Of a stretch of DNA of 64,000 bases, positions 40,409 through 54,313 are shown one piece after another. The stretch is from positions 372,001-436,000 of the forward strand of contig NZ_CP045994.1 of assembly GCF_016899425.1 (NCBI RefSeq). Direction: 5' to 3'. The notes under the pieces are model-generated. The model saw only the letters and a program-made list of their open reading frames with translations, was not told the origin of the DNA and did not search any database. The stretch's first letter is position 1. Each line of letters starts with the position of its first letter. This DNA is from Burkholderia sp. MS389. GTDB taxonomy: Bacteria > Pseudomonadota > Gammaproteobacteria > Burkholderiales > Burkholderiaceae. The position numbers were made by a program, and so were the translations under genes.

Positions 40409-41494
40409 ATGGCTGCGCTGAGCTTGAAGGGCGTCAGGAAATCCTACGACGGCAAGCAGCACGTGCTGCATGGCATCGACGTGGAGATCTCCGACGGTGA
40501 ATTCATCGTGTTGGTCGGCCCGTCGGGCTGCGGCAAGTCGACGTTGCTGCGGATGATCGCGGGGCTCGAGAGCGTGACGGACGGCGAGATCGCGATCGGC
40601 GACCGGGTCGTCAACACGCTGGAGCCGAAGGACCGCGACATCGCGATGGTGTTCCAGAACTATGCGCTGTACCCGCACATGACGGTCGCGCAGAACATGG
40701 GCTACGGGCTGAAGATTCGCGGGATCGAGCGCGCGACGATCGATGCGCGGGTGGCCGCGGCCGCGAAGATCCTCGAGCTCGAGCCGCTGCTCGCGCGGCG
40801 GCCGCGCGAACTGTCGGGCGGGCAGCGGCAGCGTGTCGCGATGGGGCGCGCGATCGTGCGCGAGCCGTCGGTATTCCTGTTCGACGAGCCGTTGTCGAAC
40901 CTCGACGCGAAGCTGCGCGTGCAGATGCGGCTCGAGATCCAGCGGCTGCATGCGCGGCTCGCGACGACGAGCGTGTACGTGACGCACGACCAGATCGAGG
41001 CGATGACGCTCGCGCAGCGGGTGATCGTGATGAACCGCGGCTACGCGGAGCAGATCGGCGCGCCGGTCGACGTGTACGAGAAGCCGGCGACGGTGTTCGT
41101 CGCGGGCTTCATCGGCTCGCCGGCGATGAACCTGATGCACGGCCGGCTGTCGGACGACGGCGCGACGTTTACGGTTGCGGGCGGCGGCCCCGCGCTGCCG
41201 GTCGCCGGCGCGCCCGGCATCGGCACGGAGATCGCCACCGGGCGCGACTGGGTGCTCGGCGTGCGTCCCGAACACATGACGCCGCAGCCGGGCGTCGCGC
41301 AGGCGACGCTGCCGGTCGACTCGTGCGAACTGCTCGGCGCGGACAATCTCGCGCACGGCCGCTGGGGCAATCACGATGTCGCGGTGCGCCTGCCGCACGC
41401 GGATCGTCCCGCGCGCGGCACGGCGCTCGCGGCTGCGCTGCCTGCGCACCGGCTGCATTTCTTCGATCCCGAGACCGGCAAGCGTGCCGGCTGA
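40409..41494 (+). CDS. ugpC: sn-Glycerol-3-phosphate ABC transporter ATPase UgpC
   Basis: ATPase subunit. 361 residues: Walker [10 protein letters not shown] (residues 36-44), Q-loop [12 protein letters not shown], signature [15 protein letters not shown], Walker [13 protein letters not shown], switch His in [12 protein letters not shown]. The C-terminal OB-type regulatory domain starts near residue 240, and VLGVRPEHM is typical of MalK-type ATPases. UgpC is inhibited by phosphate in E. coli. Confidence 0.96.
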   Translation: MAALSLKGVRKSYDGKQHVLHGIDVEISDGEFIVLVGPSGCGKSTLLRMIAGLESVTDGEIAIGDRVVNTLEPKDRDIAMVFQNYALYPHMTVAQNMGYGLKIRGIERATIDARVAAAAKILELEPLLARRPRELSGGQRQRVAMGRAIVREPSVFLFDEPLSNLDAKLRVQMRLEIQRLHARLATTSVYVTHDQIEAMTLAQRVIVMNRGYAEQIGAPVDVYEKPATVFVAGFIGSPAMNLMHGRLSDDGATFTVAGGGPALPVAGAPGIGTEIATGRDWVLGVRPEHMTPQPGVAQATLPVDSCELLGADNLAHGRWGNHDVAVRLPHADRPARGTALAAALPAHRLHFFDPETGKRAG

Positions 41495-41522
41495 ACCTGC
41501 TGCACCTGCCGAGAGACCGACG

Positions 41523-42293
41523 ATGACATCCCGTACCGACTGGCCCTATCCGCGCGTCGTCGCCCATCGCGGCGGCGGCACGCTCGCGCCGGAGAACACG
41601 CTCGCCGCACTCGACGAGGGTGCGCGCCGCGGCCACCGGATGGTCGAGTTCGATGCGAAGCTGTCGGCCGACGACGTGACGTTCCTGCTGCACGACGACA
41701 CGGTCGATCGCACGTCGAATGGGCAGGGTGCGGCGGCGGGCATGCGTTATGCGGCGCTGGCCGCGCTCGACGCGGGCGCGTGGCTCGACGCGCGCTTCGC
41801 GGGCGAACGGATGCCGACGCTGGAGGCGGCCGCGGCGCGCTGCATCGCGCACGGGCTGGCCGCGAACGTCGAGATCAAGCCGTGCCCGGGGCGCGAACGC
41901 GAAACCGGGCAGCGTGTGGCGGCCGACGCGGCCGCGTACTGGCGCGATGCCGCGGTGGCGCCGCTGCTGTCGTCATTCTCGTTCGACGCATTGCAGCAGG
42001 CGCGCGCGACCGTGCCGGGCCTGCCGCGCGGGATGCTCTACGAAGTCGTGCCGGACGACTGGCAGGCGCAGGTGATCGATGCGCTCGGCTGCGTATCGTT
42101 GCATGCAGACCACAGTCGGCTCGACGAACCGCTCGTGCGCGCGATCAAGGCCGCCGGGCTGCGCATCCTGGTTTACACGGTGAACGACCTCGAACGGGCG
42201 CGCGAACTCGCGCGTTGGGGCGTCGATGCCATCTGCACGGACCGCATCGACCTGATTGCGCCCGACGCGCTGGACGACATCGACGCCGTCTGA
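41523..42293 (+). CDS. ugpQ: Glycerophosphodiester phosphodiesterase UgpQ
   Basis: Cytosolic enzyme that releases glycerol-3-phosphate from imported glycerophosphodiesters. 256 residues from ATG 41523. The GDPD active site shows VVAHRGGGTLAPENTLAA (catalytic His near residue 15), EFDAKLSADDVTFLLHDDTV and NVEIKPCPG. No signal peptide, which fits a cytosolic enzyme downstream of Ugp import. Last gene of the operon. Confidence 0.95.
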   Translation: MTSRTDWPYPRVVAHRGGGTLAPENTLAALDEGARRGHRMVEFDAKLSADDVTFLLHDDTVDRTSNGQGAAAGMRYAALAALDAGAWLDARFAGERMPTLEAAAARCIAHGLAANVEIKPCPGRERETGQRVAADAAAYWRDAAVAPLLSSFSFDALQQARATVPGLPRGMLYEVVPDDWQAQVIDALGCVSLHADHSRLDEPLVRAIKAAGLRILVYTVNDLERARELARWGVDAICTDRIDLIAPDALDDIDAV

Positions 42294-42368
42294 TGGCCGC
42301 AGCCACGGCTTGCGCCGCGGCGGCGCTGGCGAAACCGTTGCGCGGAACGTGCCTGACGCGAAAAAACG

Positions 42369-42400
42369 ACGCCCCGACGGGATTCCCGCCGGGGCGTTTT
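42369..42400 (+). terminator. Intrinsic terminator of the ugp operon
   Basis: ACGCCCCG (42369-42376) pairs with CGGGGCGT (42390-42397), with CGGG-ATT-CCCG inside, then TTTT. Upstream A-run may let it serve ompW from the other side. Confidence 0.75.
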
Positions 42401-42480
42401 GCATCGTGGCGACGTTACGTCAGGAAAAATCCGCTACAAATTGCAGCAGGATTAACCATTCCCCAAATATTCGACTACGC

Positions 42481-43212
42481 TTAGAAGCGGTAGCCGACGT
42501 TCAGGTACGTGACGATCGGGTTCAGCGAGATCTTCGCCTTCGACGTTTCGGTCAGGGTACCGACCGGCGTCCGGCGGGCCGTCGTGAAGGTCGCGGTCAC
42601 CTTGACCGGGATGTACGAGAGCGACAGCCCCGCGAACCAGTGTTTGGTGAAGTTGTACGTGAAGCCGGCGTTGAAGACGGGCGCCCACTGGTTGCTGGTC
42701 GTCGCGCTGGTCGGGCCGCCGAGCACGCCGTTCTCGAAGCTGCTGTTCGTGATCTTCGCGCCGGTGAACCAGACGTACGTCGCGCCGACGCCGACATACG
42801 GACGGAACTTCGCATTGGCGTCGTTGAAGTGGTAGCGCAGCAACACGGCGGGGCTCCACTGGTACGCACGGCCGAGTACGCCGAATCTTTCGAACTGACC
42901 CTTGCCGGTAATGTCGAACTTCGGCGGTATCCCCATCACGAGCTCGGTGGAGATATGGTCGGTGACGAAGTAGCCCGCCGCGAGGCCCAGCGTGTCGGCG
43001 TCGTTGATGCCGGCGCCGGTGTTGGGAATGGATTGGTTGATGGGCGTGCCGCCCACGCGGTAGACGAACAGCGGGTCGCTGCTGTCCTGCGGCGAAAGGT
43101 GCAGCCAGCCGGTGCTGAGGTAGAAATCACCTGCGGATTGTGCGTGTGCCGTACCGCCCGCGAATGCGAATGCGAGCGCTGCGGCCCCCGTAATGGCCAG
43201 TTTTCGTTTCAT
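42481..43212 (-). CDS. ompW: OmpW-family outer membrane protein
   Basis: Eight-stranded outer-membrane beta-barrel with a narrow hydrophobic channel; the substrate is not known. 243 residues from ATG 43212 (MKRKLAITG), decided by GGAGGAG upstream; the 18-codon extension to 43266 is not kept. Signal peptide cut after AHAQ (about residue 25). Typical strands include KFRPYVGVGATYVWF and the C-terminal LNPIVTYLNVGYRF ending in Phe, the barrel-insertion signal. Divergent from the RAYT-like gene. Confidence 0.92.
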   Translation of the reverse strand: MKRKLAITGAAALAFAFAGGTAHAQSAGDFYLSTGWLHLSPQDSSDPLFVYRVGGTPINQSIPNTGAGINDADTLGLAAGYFVTDHISTELVMGIPPKFDITGKGQFERFGVLGRAYQWSPAVLLRYHFNDANAKFRPYVGVGATYVWFTGAKITNSSFENGVLGGPTSATTSNQWAPVFNAGFTYNFTKHWFAGLSLSYIPVKVTATFTTARRTPVGTLTETSKAKISLNPIVTYLNVGYRF

Positions 43213-43240
43213 TGTGTCTCCTCCGATCAAAGGCGTGCTC

Positions 43241-43270
43241 ATTATGACGACTGCGTTTAAAACCAAACAA
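43241..43270 (-). promoter_or_regulatory. Candidate ompW promoter
   Basis: On the minus strand TTGTTT (43270-43265), 18 bases, then CATAAT (43246-43241), which would start the transcript about 25 bases before the ribosome site. Confidence 0.45.
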
Positions 43271-43405
43271 GCTCGTAAGTTAGAGTTTTCTCCCTAGGAT
43301 TCGCACGACCGTACGCTTACGCGCGCCGCTGGGGCAGGCATTCCACGCAGGTGCGCAATTTCGGACCTCCGGGTATTTCCTAACGCGTTCAAACGGACAT
43401 TCAGC

Positions 43406-44119
43406 ATGGCACGGTTAGCACGACTCTACGTTCCCGACCAGCCGCAGCACGTGATACTGCGCGGCCTGGATCAGCAACCCGCGTTCGTCGACGACCAGGA
43501 CTACGAACTCTTCATCGATTGCCTGAAGGCCGCCGCACGCGATCACCACCTGTCGGTGCATGCCTACGTGCTGCTGCCGCGCCAGGTGCAACTGCTCGTG
43601 ACGCCGAGCGACGAGGCCAGCCTGCCGAAGGCGATGCAGGCCGTCGGCCGTCGCTACGTCGCGCATTTCAACCGGCGCTATTCGCGGCGCGGCACCCTGT
43701 GGGAAGGCCGCTATCGGGCGACGGTGATCGAAGGCGAGCGCTATTTCCTGCTCGCGAGCCGCGTGGTCGAGATGAGCCCGGTGCGCTCGCAGCTCGTCGC
43801 GACGCCCGAGGCCTATCGCTGGTCGAGCTACCGGCATCACGTCGGGCTCACCGTCGACAGCCTGATCACCGACCATCCGCTCTACTGGGCGCTCGGCAAC
43901 ACGCCGTTCGACCGCCAGCGCGCGTACAAGGAGCTGTGCGAGCAGCCGCTCGACGAGCGGCAGGCCGACCAGCTGCAGCAGGCGACGCTGAAGGGCTGGG
44001 TGCTCGGCGGCGAGAATTACCGCGAGTGGGCGGCGCGCACCGCGAACCGGCGTGTGTCGCCGTTGCCGCGCGGACGCCCCAGAAAGGTGCGCGAGAACAC
44101 GCCGCCGATCCAGCAGTAA
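43406..44119 (+). CDS. REP-associated tyrosine transposase (RAYT)-like protein, catalytic residues lost
   Basis: Homologue of Y1/IS200-type transposases of the RAYT branch. 237 residues. Family landmarks are ARLYVPDQPQHVILRGLDQQ, HAYVLLPRQVQLLVTP, NRRYSRRGTLWEGRYRA and AYRWSSYRHH. Where active enzymes have the HUH pair (PNHVHLL), this protein has PRQVQLL. Where they have the catalytic Tyr (RYIELNPVRA), it has RVVEMSPVRS. The frame is intact and codon use is like its neighbours, so it is not a decaying gene. No REP palindromes or insertion ends were seen around it. Function unknown. Confidence 0.85.
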   Translation: MARLARLYVPDQPQHVILRGLDQQPAFVDDQDYELFIDCLKAAARDHHLSVHAYVLLPRQVQLLVTPSDEASLPKAMQAVGRRYVAHFNRRYSRRGTLWEGRYRATVIEGERYFLLASRVVEMSPVRSQLVATPEAYRWSSYRHHVGLTVDSLITDHPLYWALGNTPFDRQRAYKELCEQPLDERQADQLQQATLKGWVLGGENYREWAARTANRRVSPLPRGRPRKVRENTPPIQQ

Positions 44120-44138
44120 CCCCGGAAAGGCAGGCTGG

Positions 44139-44167
44139 AAGCGGCGCAGCGGGCGCCGCTTCTTTTT
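44139..44167 (+). terminator. Terminator after the RAYT-like gene
   Basis: AAGCGGCGC (44139-44147), loop AGCGG, GCGCCGCTT (44153-44161), then CTTTTT. Confidence 0.8.
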
Positions 44168-44174
44168 GCACCAA

Positions 44175-44234
44175 ATCGATACGCCCCTAATAAAAAGGCA
44201 CCACATCAAAGCACTCATTTAATTGGGGTTCGAT
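44175..44234. repeat. Interrupted inverted repeat upstream of the gltB promoter
   Basis: ATCGATACGCCCCTAAT (44175-44191) and ATTGGGGTTCGAT (44222-44234) are imperfect inverted repeats with 30 bases between, in an unusually AT-rich patch ending 13 bases before the gltB -35 box. It may be a regulator site. Confidence 0.3.
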
Positions 44235-44247
44235 CAAGCGGTTTTTG

Positions 44248-44277
44248 TTGCTATTCCCTTGATTCGTCGCGTATATT
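44248..44277 (+). promoter_or_regulatory. Candidate gltBD promoter
   Basis: TTGCTA (44248-44253), 18 bases, TATATT (44272-44277). It would give a leader of about 125 bases before gltB. Confidence 0.5.
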
Positions 44278-44407
44278 CCGAATTCCGGTGGCCCGGGCGA
44301 AGCCTGCCCAACCACCGTCGGCCGCGCCGTCTCCCGCCGGGAGCGGGATCGATGGCAACAAGAAAACGGTTCAACGGCCTCCAGGCCCCCTTTACGACGG
44401 TGTCCCC

Positions 44408-49111
<4,704 letters not shown>

Positions 49112-49196
49112 GCGACGAACGACATAGCGAATGCCGCGCGCGCCTGACGGCCGCGCGCGGCTCCCCCACCCGATACATCGAACAGAAGAGCACCTT

Positions 49197-50663
49197 ATGG
49201 GCAAGGCAACCGGTTTTCTGGAGTTCGAACGCCGCCACGAGGCGTACGAAGCACCGCTCACGCGCGTGAAGCACTACAAGGAATTCGTCGCGGCGCTGAC
49301 TGACGCGGACGCGAAGGTCCAGGGCGCGCGCTGCATGGATTGCGGCATCCCGTTCTGCAACAACGGCTGCCCGGTCAACAACATCATCCCGGACTTCAAC
49401 GATCTCGTTTACCGCCAGGACTGGCAGCAGGCGATCGAAGTCCTGCACTCGACCAACAACTTCCCCGAGTTCACGGGCCGCATCTGCCCGGCGCCGTGCG
49501 AGGCGGCGTGCACGCTTGGGATCAACGACGACCCGGTCGGCATCAAGTCGATCGAGCACGCGATCATCGACAAGGCTTGGGGCGAAGGCTGGGTGAAGCC
49601 GCTGCCGGCCGAGCACAAGACCGGCAAGAAGGTCGCGGTCGTCGGTTCGGGCCCCGCGGGCCTCGCCGCCGCGCAGCAGCTCGCGCGCGCGGGCCACGAC
49701 GTGACGGTGTTCGAGAAGAACGACCGTATCGGCGGCCTGCTGCGTTACGGGATTCCCGATTTCAAGCTCGAGAAGTGGCTGATCGATCGCCGCATGCGCC
49801 AGATGGAAGCGGAAGGCGTGACGTTCCGCACCAGCGTGTTCATCGGCAAGGAGCCGCTGCCCGAGTCGATCGGCAGCCTCGCGAAGGAAACCATCTCGCC
49901 GGACACGCTGAAGGAAGAGTTCGACGCGGTCGTGATCGCCGGCGGTTCGGAAACGCCGCGTGACCTGCCGGTGCCGGGCCGCGAGCTCGCGGGCGTTCAT
50001 TTCGCGATGGACTTCCTGCCGCAGCAGAACCGCGTGAACGCGGGCGACAAGCTCGTCGACCAGCTGCTCGCGAAGGGCAAGCACGTGATCGTGATCGGTG
50101 GCGGCGATACGGGTTCGGACTGCGTCGGCACGTCGAATCGCCACGGCGCGAAGCAGGTCACGCAGTTCGAGCTGCTGCCGCAGCCGCCGGAAGAGGAAAA
50201 CAAGCCGCTCGTGTGGCCATACTGGCCGATCAAGCTGCGCACGTCGTCGTCGCATGAGGAAGGCTGCGAGCGTGACTGGGCGGTCGCGACGAAGCGTCTC
50301 GAAGGCAAGAACGGCAAGGTCGAGAAGCTGATCGCGGTGCGCGTCGAGTGGAAGGACGGCAAGATGCAGGAAGTGCCGGGTTCCGAGTTCGAGATGAAGG
50401 CCGATCTCGTGCTGCTCGCGATGGGCTTCACGCAACCGGCCGCGCCGGTGCTCGACGCGTTCGGCGTCGCGAAGGACGCGCGCGGCAATGCGCGCGCGGC
50501 GACCGAAGGCGATCGTTCGTACTACACGTCGGTCGACAAGGTGTTCGCGGCAGGCGACATGCGTCGCGGCCAGTCGCTCGTGGTGTGGGCGATCCGCGAA
50601 GGCCGCCAGTGCGCGCGCTCGGTCGATGCATACCTGATGGGGCATTCGGAACTGCCGCGCTGA
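49197..50663 (+). CDS. gltD: Glutamate synthase (NADPH) small subunit
   Basis: GltD takes electrons from NADPH and passes them through FAD and [4Fe-4S] clusters to GltB. 488 residues from ATG 49197 ([10 protein letters not shown]). N-terminal cluster cysteines are in [15 protein letters not shown] and [12 protein letters not shown]. The FAD site is [20 protein letters not shown] and the NADPH site is [19 protein letters not shown]. The longer frame from 49131 is not used. A strong terminator follows. Confidence 0.97.
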   Translation: MGKATGFLEFERRHEAYEAPLTRVKHYKEFVAALTDADAKVQGARCMDCGIPFCNNGCPVNNIIPDFNDLVYRQDWQQAIEVLHSTNNFPEFTGRICPAPCEAACTLGINDDPVGIKSIEHAIIDKAWGEGWVKPLPAEHKTGKKVAVVGSGPAGLAAAQQLARAGHDVTVFEKNDRIGGLLRYGIPDFKLEKWLIDRRMRQMEAEGVTFRTSVFIGKEPLPESIGSLAKETISPDTLKEEFDAVVIAGGSETPRDLPVPGRELAGVHFAMDFLPQQNRVNAGDKLVDQLLAKGKHVIVIGGGDTGSDCVGTSNRHGAKQVTQFELLPQPPEEENKPLVWPYWPIKLRTSSSHEEGCERDWAVATKRLEGKNGKVEKLIAVRVEWKDGKMQEVPGSEFEMKADLVLLAMGFTQPAAPVLDAFGVAKDARGNARAATEGDRSYYTSVDKVFAAGDMRRGQSLVVWAIREGRQCARSVDAYLMGHSELPR

Positions 50664-50694
50664 GCTGAATCGCGCGAGCGGGTTTCGATGAACG

Positions 50695-50725
50695 CCGGGC
50701 GTCCGAGAGGACGCCCGGTTTTTTT
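50695..50725 (+). terminator. Intrinsic terminator of gltBD
   Basis: CCGGGCGTCC, loop GAGA, GGACGCCCGG (50695-50718), then seven T. Confidence 0.9.
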
Positions 50726-50773
50726 ATGCCCGGCGCGGCTGCATGCTGGCGCAGCCCCGTCATTTCCGTCGAG

Positions 50774-50793
50774 TGTCGCCTAATGTCGCCTAA
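50774..50793 (+). repeat. Tandem 10-bp repeat
   Basis: TGTCGCCTAA occurs twice in direct succession (50774-50783, 50784-50793), 40 bases before the small ORF at 50833. It could be a local duplication or a pair of protein sites one helical turn apart. Confidence 0.6.
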
Positions 50794-50832
50794 TCTGATC
50801 ACATCGGGGATTTCATTTACGGGGGGCTCTGG

Positions 50833-50967
50833 ATGGAAACATTCGCGCATCGGCTGATCGACGCCGTCAACGGCGTGTTGTGGAGCAACGCGCCGATCGC
50901 GCTGCCGCAGCGTCCGGCGTCGGCCGACGCGGTGGCCGAAGTGCGCGCGACGGTGCGCGAGTCATGA
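50833..50967 (+). CDS. Small ORF upstream of thpR, possible transporter remnant
   Basis: 44 codons starting at ATG 50833 (METFAHRLIDAVNGVLWSNA) and ending in the ATGA that starts thpR. GGGGGG lies 7-12 bases before. The first 20 residues resemble the N-terminus of sodium:alanine symporters (family AGCS), which begin with a similar amphipathic segment and INGVLW-type motif; after that the similarity stops, with no membrane segment. It may be a leftover of a deleted symporter gene or a short leader that couples translation to thpR. Both views are inference. Confidence 0.4.
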   Translation: METFAHRLIDAVNGVLWSNAPIALPQRPASADAVAEVRATVRES

Positions 50968-51533
50968 ACGGCGACCGGCTCCGTGCGTTCGTCGCGCTGA
51001 TGCCCGATGCGGCATCGCGCGACGCGCTGCACGCGTTGCCGGTCACCCGTGGCGCGCGGCGCACACTGCCCGCGCAACTGCACATGACGCTCGCGTTCAT
51101 CGGCGCAATCGAGCGGGAGCGGTGCGACGCGCTGGCCGCGTACCTGCCCGCGCTCGCCGCCGCGCATGCGCTGCCGTCGTTGCCGGTCGAGCGGATCGCG
51201 TGGTGGCCGAGCCTGCCGCGCGCGCGGCTGATCGTTGCGGAGCTCGCTTCCGATGCCGCTTGCGTCGCGCTGAATGCGGGGCTGGCGGCGCTGATGCAGG
51301 AACTCGGCGTGCCGGCCGATCGGCGGCCGTTCCGGCCGCACGTGACGCTCGCGCGCCTGCCGCACGATGCGGTCGGCCAGCCCGCGCACGGCGGCGCGCC
51401 GGGGCGGCCTGTCGAGGTGCGCGTCGAAGCGCTGACGTTGTTCGAAAGCCGGCTGTCGCAGGAGGGCGTGTCGCATCGGCCGATCGTGTCGGCGCCGATC
51501 GCCCCGGCCGAATGCCGGACGCCGCCGCGGTAG
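50964..51533 (+). CDS. thpR: RNA 2',3'-cyclic phosphodiesterase (2H family, LigT-like)
   Basis: 2H-phosphoesterase that opens 2',3'-cyclic phosphates of RNA and shows weak RNA ligase activity. 189 residues from ATG 50964 (MNGDRLRAFVALMPD). The two catalytic HxTx motifs are HMTLAFIG (about residues 37-44) and HVTLARL (about residues 128-134). The open frame upstream to 50880 is out of family. Overlaps the small ORF before it by ATGA. Convergent with the DadA-like gene; the 78-base gap shows no clear terminator. Confidence 0.88.
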   Translation: MNGDRLRAFVALMPDAASRDALHALPVTRGARRTLPAQLHMTLAFIGAIERERCDALAAYLPALAAAHALPSLPVERIAWWPSLPRARLIVAELASDAACVALNAGLAALMQELGVPADRRPFRPHVTLARLPHDAVGQPAHGGAPGRPVEVRVEALTLFESRLSQEGVSHRPIVSAPIAPAECRTPPR

Positions 51534-51611
51534 CGACACGCGCTGACGACCGCGCGCCATGCCGCCGGTCGCGACCGCGCATCGCTTCGACGGCATGACC
51601 CGCTGGCTGCA

Positions 51612-52895
51612 CTACCGGTCGTAACGCGCGAGCGTCAGCCCGGCCAGATCGATCTCCGGTACGCGCCCGGTGACGAGATCCGCGACCACCTTTCCCGACC
51701 CCATCGACATTGCCCAGCCTGTCGAGCCGTGGCCGACGTTGAGCCAGAGACCCTCGATCCCGCTCGCGCCGAGCAGCGGCGGCCCGTCGGGCGTCATCGG
51801 CCGGCGGCCGACCCAGAAGCGCGCCGACGCGCGGTCGGCCGCATGCGGGAACCAGTCGTCGAGCACCTTCATCAGCGTGTCGAGCGCCTGCTGCCGCAGC
51901 GCCGCGCGGCGGTTGCCGAGCTCCGCGGTGCCCGCGACGCGCAGCGTCGGGCCGAAGCGCGTGATCGCGGTCTTCAGCGATTCGTCCATCAGCGCGGCGC
52001 TTGGCGCCTTTTCGTCGTCGACGACCGCGAGCGTGGCCGAGTAGCCCTTCACCGGATACAGCGGCACGTCGATGCCGTGCGGTCGCAGCAGGCCAGCGCT
52101 GTCGACGCCGAGCGCGACGACGATCGCGTCCGCAGCGAGCAGCGCATCGCGCTGACCGGCCGCGCCTGCTTCGAGCGAGTCGACCCGCACGCCGCGCACC
52201 TTGCCGCCCGCGACATCAAGCGCTCGAATGCCGGTGCGGAACCGGAACGTCACGCCGTTCGCCTCGCACAGCGTCCGCAGTTCGCGGGTGAAGCGCGCGC
52301 AGTCGCCGGCTTCGTCGTCGGGCAGGTAAATGCCGCCGACGGGGGCCTGCCTGGCCCAGCGCAGGCCCGGCTCGATCGCGGTGCAGCCGGCCGCGTCCAG
52401 TTCGCGAAACGCGATGCCGGCATCGCGCAGCACCTTCAGCGCGGGCTGCGCCATCTGGACGTCGAACGCGCCGCGCAGCAGTTGCAGGTAACCGCGGCTC
52501 GCGCCGTAGTCGAATGGATAGCGCTCGCGAAACGCATGCAGGCACGCGCGGCTGTAATACGCGATGCGCTGCATCCGCTGCTTGTTCACGCGGAACCGCT
52601 CGAACTCGCATTCGCGCAGCCAGCGCGCGATCCAGCGCCACTGGGCGGCATCGAGCGTCGGCCGGAAGATCAGCGGCGACGCGGGCTTGAACAGGTACTT
52701 GAGGATCTTGCCGGGCATCCCGGGCGCGGCCCACGGCGTCACGTAGCCGGGTGCGATCACGCCCGCGTTGCCGAGGCTGGTCGCTTGCGCGACGTCGGCC
52801 TCGCGTTCGATCACGGTGACGTCGCAGCCTGCTTCGCGCAGGTGCCAGGCGGTGGTGACGCCGATCACGCCGGCGCCGAGAACGATCACGTGCAT
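51612..52895 (-). CDS. dadA: D-amino acid dehydrogenase, DadA-like
   Basis: FAD enzyme that deaminates D-amino acids and feeds electrons to the respiratory chain. 427 residues. The FAD Rossmann motif VIVLGAGVIGVTTAWHL is at the N-terminus. Family segments are NAGVIAPGYVTPWAAPGMPG, LPDDEAGDCARFTREL and LLGASGIEGLWLNVGHGSTG. It lies 25 bases after an MFS transporter on the same strand, which suggests joint import and oxidation of an amino or organic acid. Burkholderia often have several DadA paralogues, so substrate is not certain. Confidence 0.85.
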   Translation of the reverse strand: MHVIVLGAGVIGVTTAWHLREAGCDVTVIEREADVAQATSLGNAGVIAPGYVTPWAAPGMPGKILKYLFKPASPLIFRPTLDAAQWRWIARWLRECEFERFRVNKQRMQRIAYYSRACLHAFRERYPFDYGASRGYLQLLRGAFDVQMAQPALKVLRDAGIAFRELDAAGCTAIEPGLRWARQAPVGGIYLPDDEAGDCARFTRELRTLCEANGVTFRFRTGIRALDVAGGKVRGVRVDSLEAGAAGQRDALLAADAIVVALGVDSAGLLRPHGIDVPLYPVKGYSATLAVVDDEKAPSAALMDESLKTAITRFGPTLRVAGTAELGNRRAALRQQALDTLMKVLDDWFPHAADRASARFWVGRRPMTPDGPPLLGASGIEGLWLNVGHGSTGWAMSMGSGKVVADLVTGRVPEIDLAGLTLARYDR

Positions 52896-52920
52896 GCGGT
52901 GTCCGGGATGAAACGGTGGC

Positions 52921-54183
52921 TCACGACGCGACGGCCGGATCGTCGGCGAGCGACTTGCCGCGCGTTTCCGGCAGCACGAGCGCCGCGACGATCACGAGCA
53001 GGTAGCCGCCGCCCGCGACGAGGCCGATCGCCTTCACGAGCGACATCGATTGCGACAGCGCGCCGACGAGGATCGGGAAGAACGAGCCGAGCCCGCGGCC
53101 GAGGTTGTAGCAGAAGCCCTGGCCCGAGCCGCGGATCGCGCCCGGATACAGCTCCGACAGATACGCGCCGACGCCCGCGAAGATGCCTTGCACGACGATG
53201 CCGAGCGGAAAGCCGAGCAGCAGCATCGCGGTATCGGTGATCGGCAGCATCGTGTACGCCATGCCGAGCGAGAAAGACCCGATCGCGAACAGGATGAACG
53301 ACGCGCGGCGGCCGAGCCGGTCGGACAGGATCGCGCCGACCACGTAGCCGACGAACGAGCCGACGATCAGCACGACCAGATAGCCGCTCGTGTTGAACAC
53401 CGACAGGTGACGCACGGTTTTGAGATAGGTGGGCAGCCACGTCGTGATCGCGTAGTAGCCGCCGAGCATGCCGGTGCACAGCGCGCTGCCGAACAGCGTC
53501 GCGCGCAGGTGCGGCGGCGAGAAGATTTCGAGGAAGTGGCCCGACACACGGCCTTCGTCGCGCGCGCGGCGCGTGGCCGTGTAGATGTCGGGATCGCTGA
53601 CGTTGCGGCGGATGTACAGGATCCACAGCGCGGGCACGATGCCGATCCAGAAGCACGCGCGCCACGCGACCTGCTCGGGCAGCAGTGCGAAGAACGCCCA
53701 GTAAAGGATCGCGGCCGCGCCCCAGCCGAACGACCAGCTGCTCTGCACGGTGCCGACGGCCTTCGCGCGATGCTCGGGCGAGCGGATCGTCTCGGCCATC
53801 ATGATCGTCACGACCGACCATTCGCCGCCGAAGCCGAAACCCTGCAGCGTGCGCGTGGCGAGGAGCTGCCAGAACGAATGCGTGAAGCCGGACAGGCACG
53901 TGAACAGCGCGAACGTCGCGATCGTCCACTGCAGCACGCGCACGCGGCCGTAGCGGTCGGCGAGGATGCCGGCGACCCAGCCGCCGATCGCCGACGAGAT
54001 CAGCGAACTGGTCGCGATCATCCCGGCCTCGCTCTTCGTCATGCCCCAGCTGGCGATCAGCGTCGGAATCAGGAACGAATAGATCATGAAGTCGAACGCA
54101 TCGACCGCATAGCCGCCGAATCCGGCGTACAGCGTCCGGCGCTCGCGCGTCGACAATGCGTTGAACCACTGGAATGCCTGCAT
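52921..54183 (-). CDS. MFS transporter (metabolite:H+ symporter type)
   Basis: Major facilitator protein of 420 residues with 12 predicted membrane segments. The loop 2-3 motif is GILADRYGRVRVLQ, and a second copy GAILSDRLGRRASF appears after TM8. FGFGGEWSVVTIMMAETI fits the aromatic-acid/dicarboxylate symporter branch. N-terminal GYAVDAFDFMIYSFLIPTLI carries the conserved acidic residues of TM1. The substrate is not known. It precedes the DadA-like gene, probably in one transcript. Confidence 0.85.
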   Translation of the reverse strand: MQAFQWFNALSTRERRTLYAGFGGYAVDAFDFMIYSFLIPTLIASWGMTKSEAGMIATSSLISSAIGGWVAGILADRYGRVRVLQWTIATFALFTCLSGFTHSFWQLLATRTLQGFGFGGEWSVVTIMMAETIRSPEHRAKAVGTVQSSWSFGWGAAAILYWAFFALLPEQVAWRACFWIGIVPALWILYIRRNVSDPDIYTATRRARDEGRVSGHFLEIFSPPHLRATLFGSALCTGMLGGYYAITTWLPTYLKTVRHLSVFNTSGYLVVLIVGSFVGYVVGAILSDRLGRRASFILFAIGSFSLGMAYTMLPITDTAMLLLGFPLGIVVQGIFAGVGAYLSELYPGAIRGSGQGFCYNLGRGLGSFFPILVGALSQSMSLVKAIGLVAGGGYLLVIVAALVLPETRGKSLADDPAVAS

Positions 54184-54313
54184 GCTTGCCGCCCTCTCTC
54201 TTGTCTCGTCCCGCGTTGCCGCGTCGCGTCGCGGTTATTTTACGGGCGCGTTCCGGCGCGCCAAAAAGGCGGATGCAGGGTCGTGCGGGAAAGCGGGGAG
54301 GAGGAAAGACGCG

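Noticed and set aside
52886-54169. Second minus-strand frame of 427 codons overlapping the MFS gene
   Set aside because: Composition is Arg/His/Asp-rich with no membrane segments; the other frame gives a clear 12-segment transporter.
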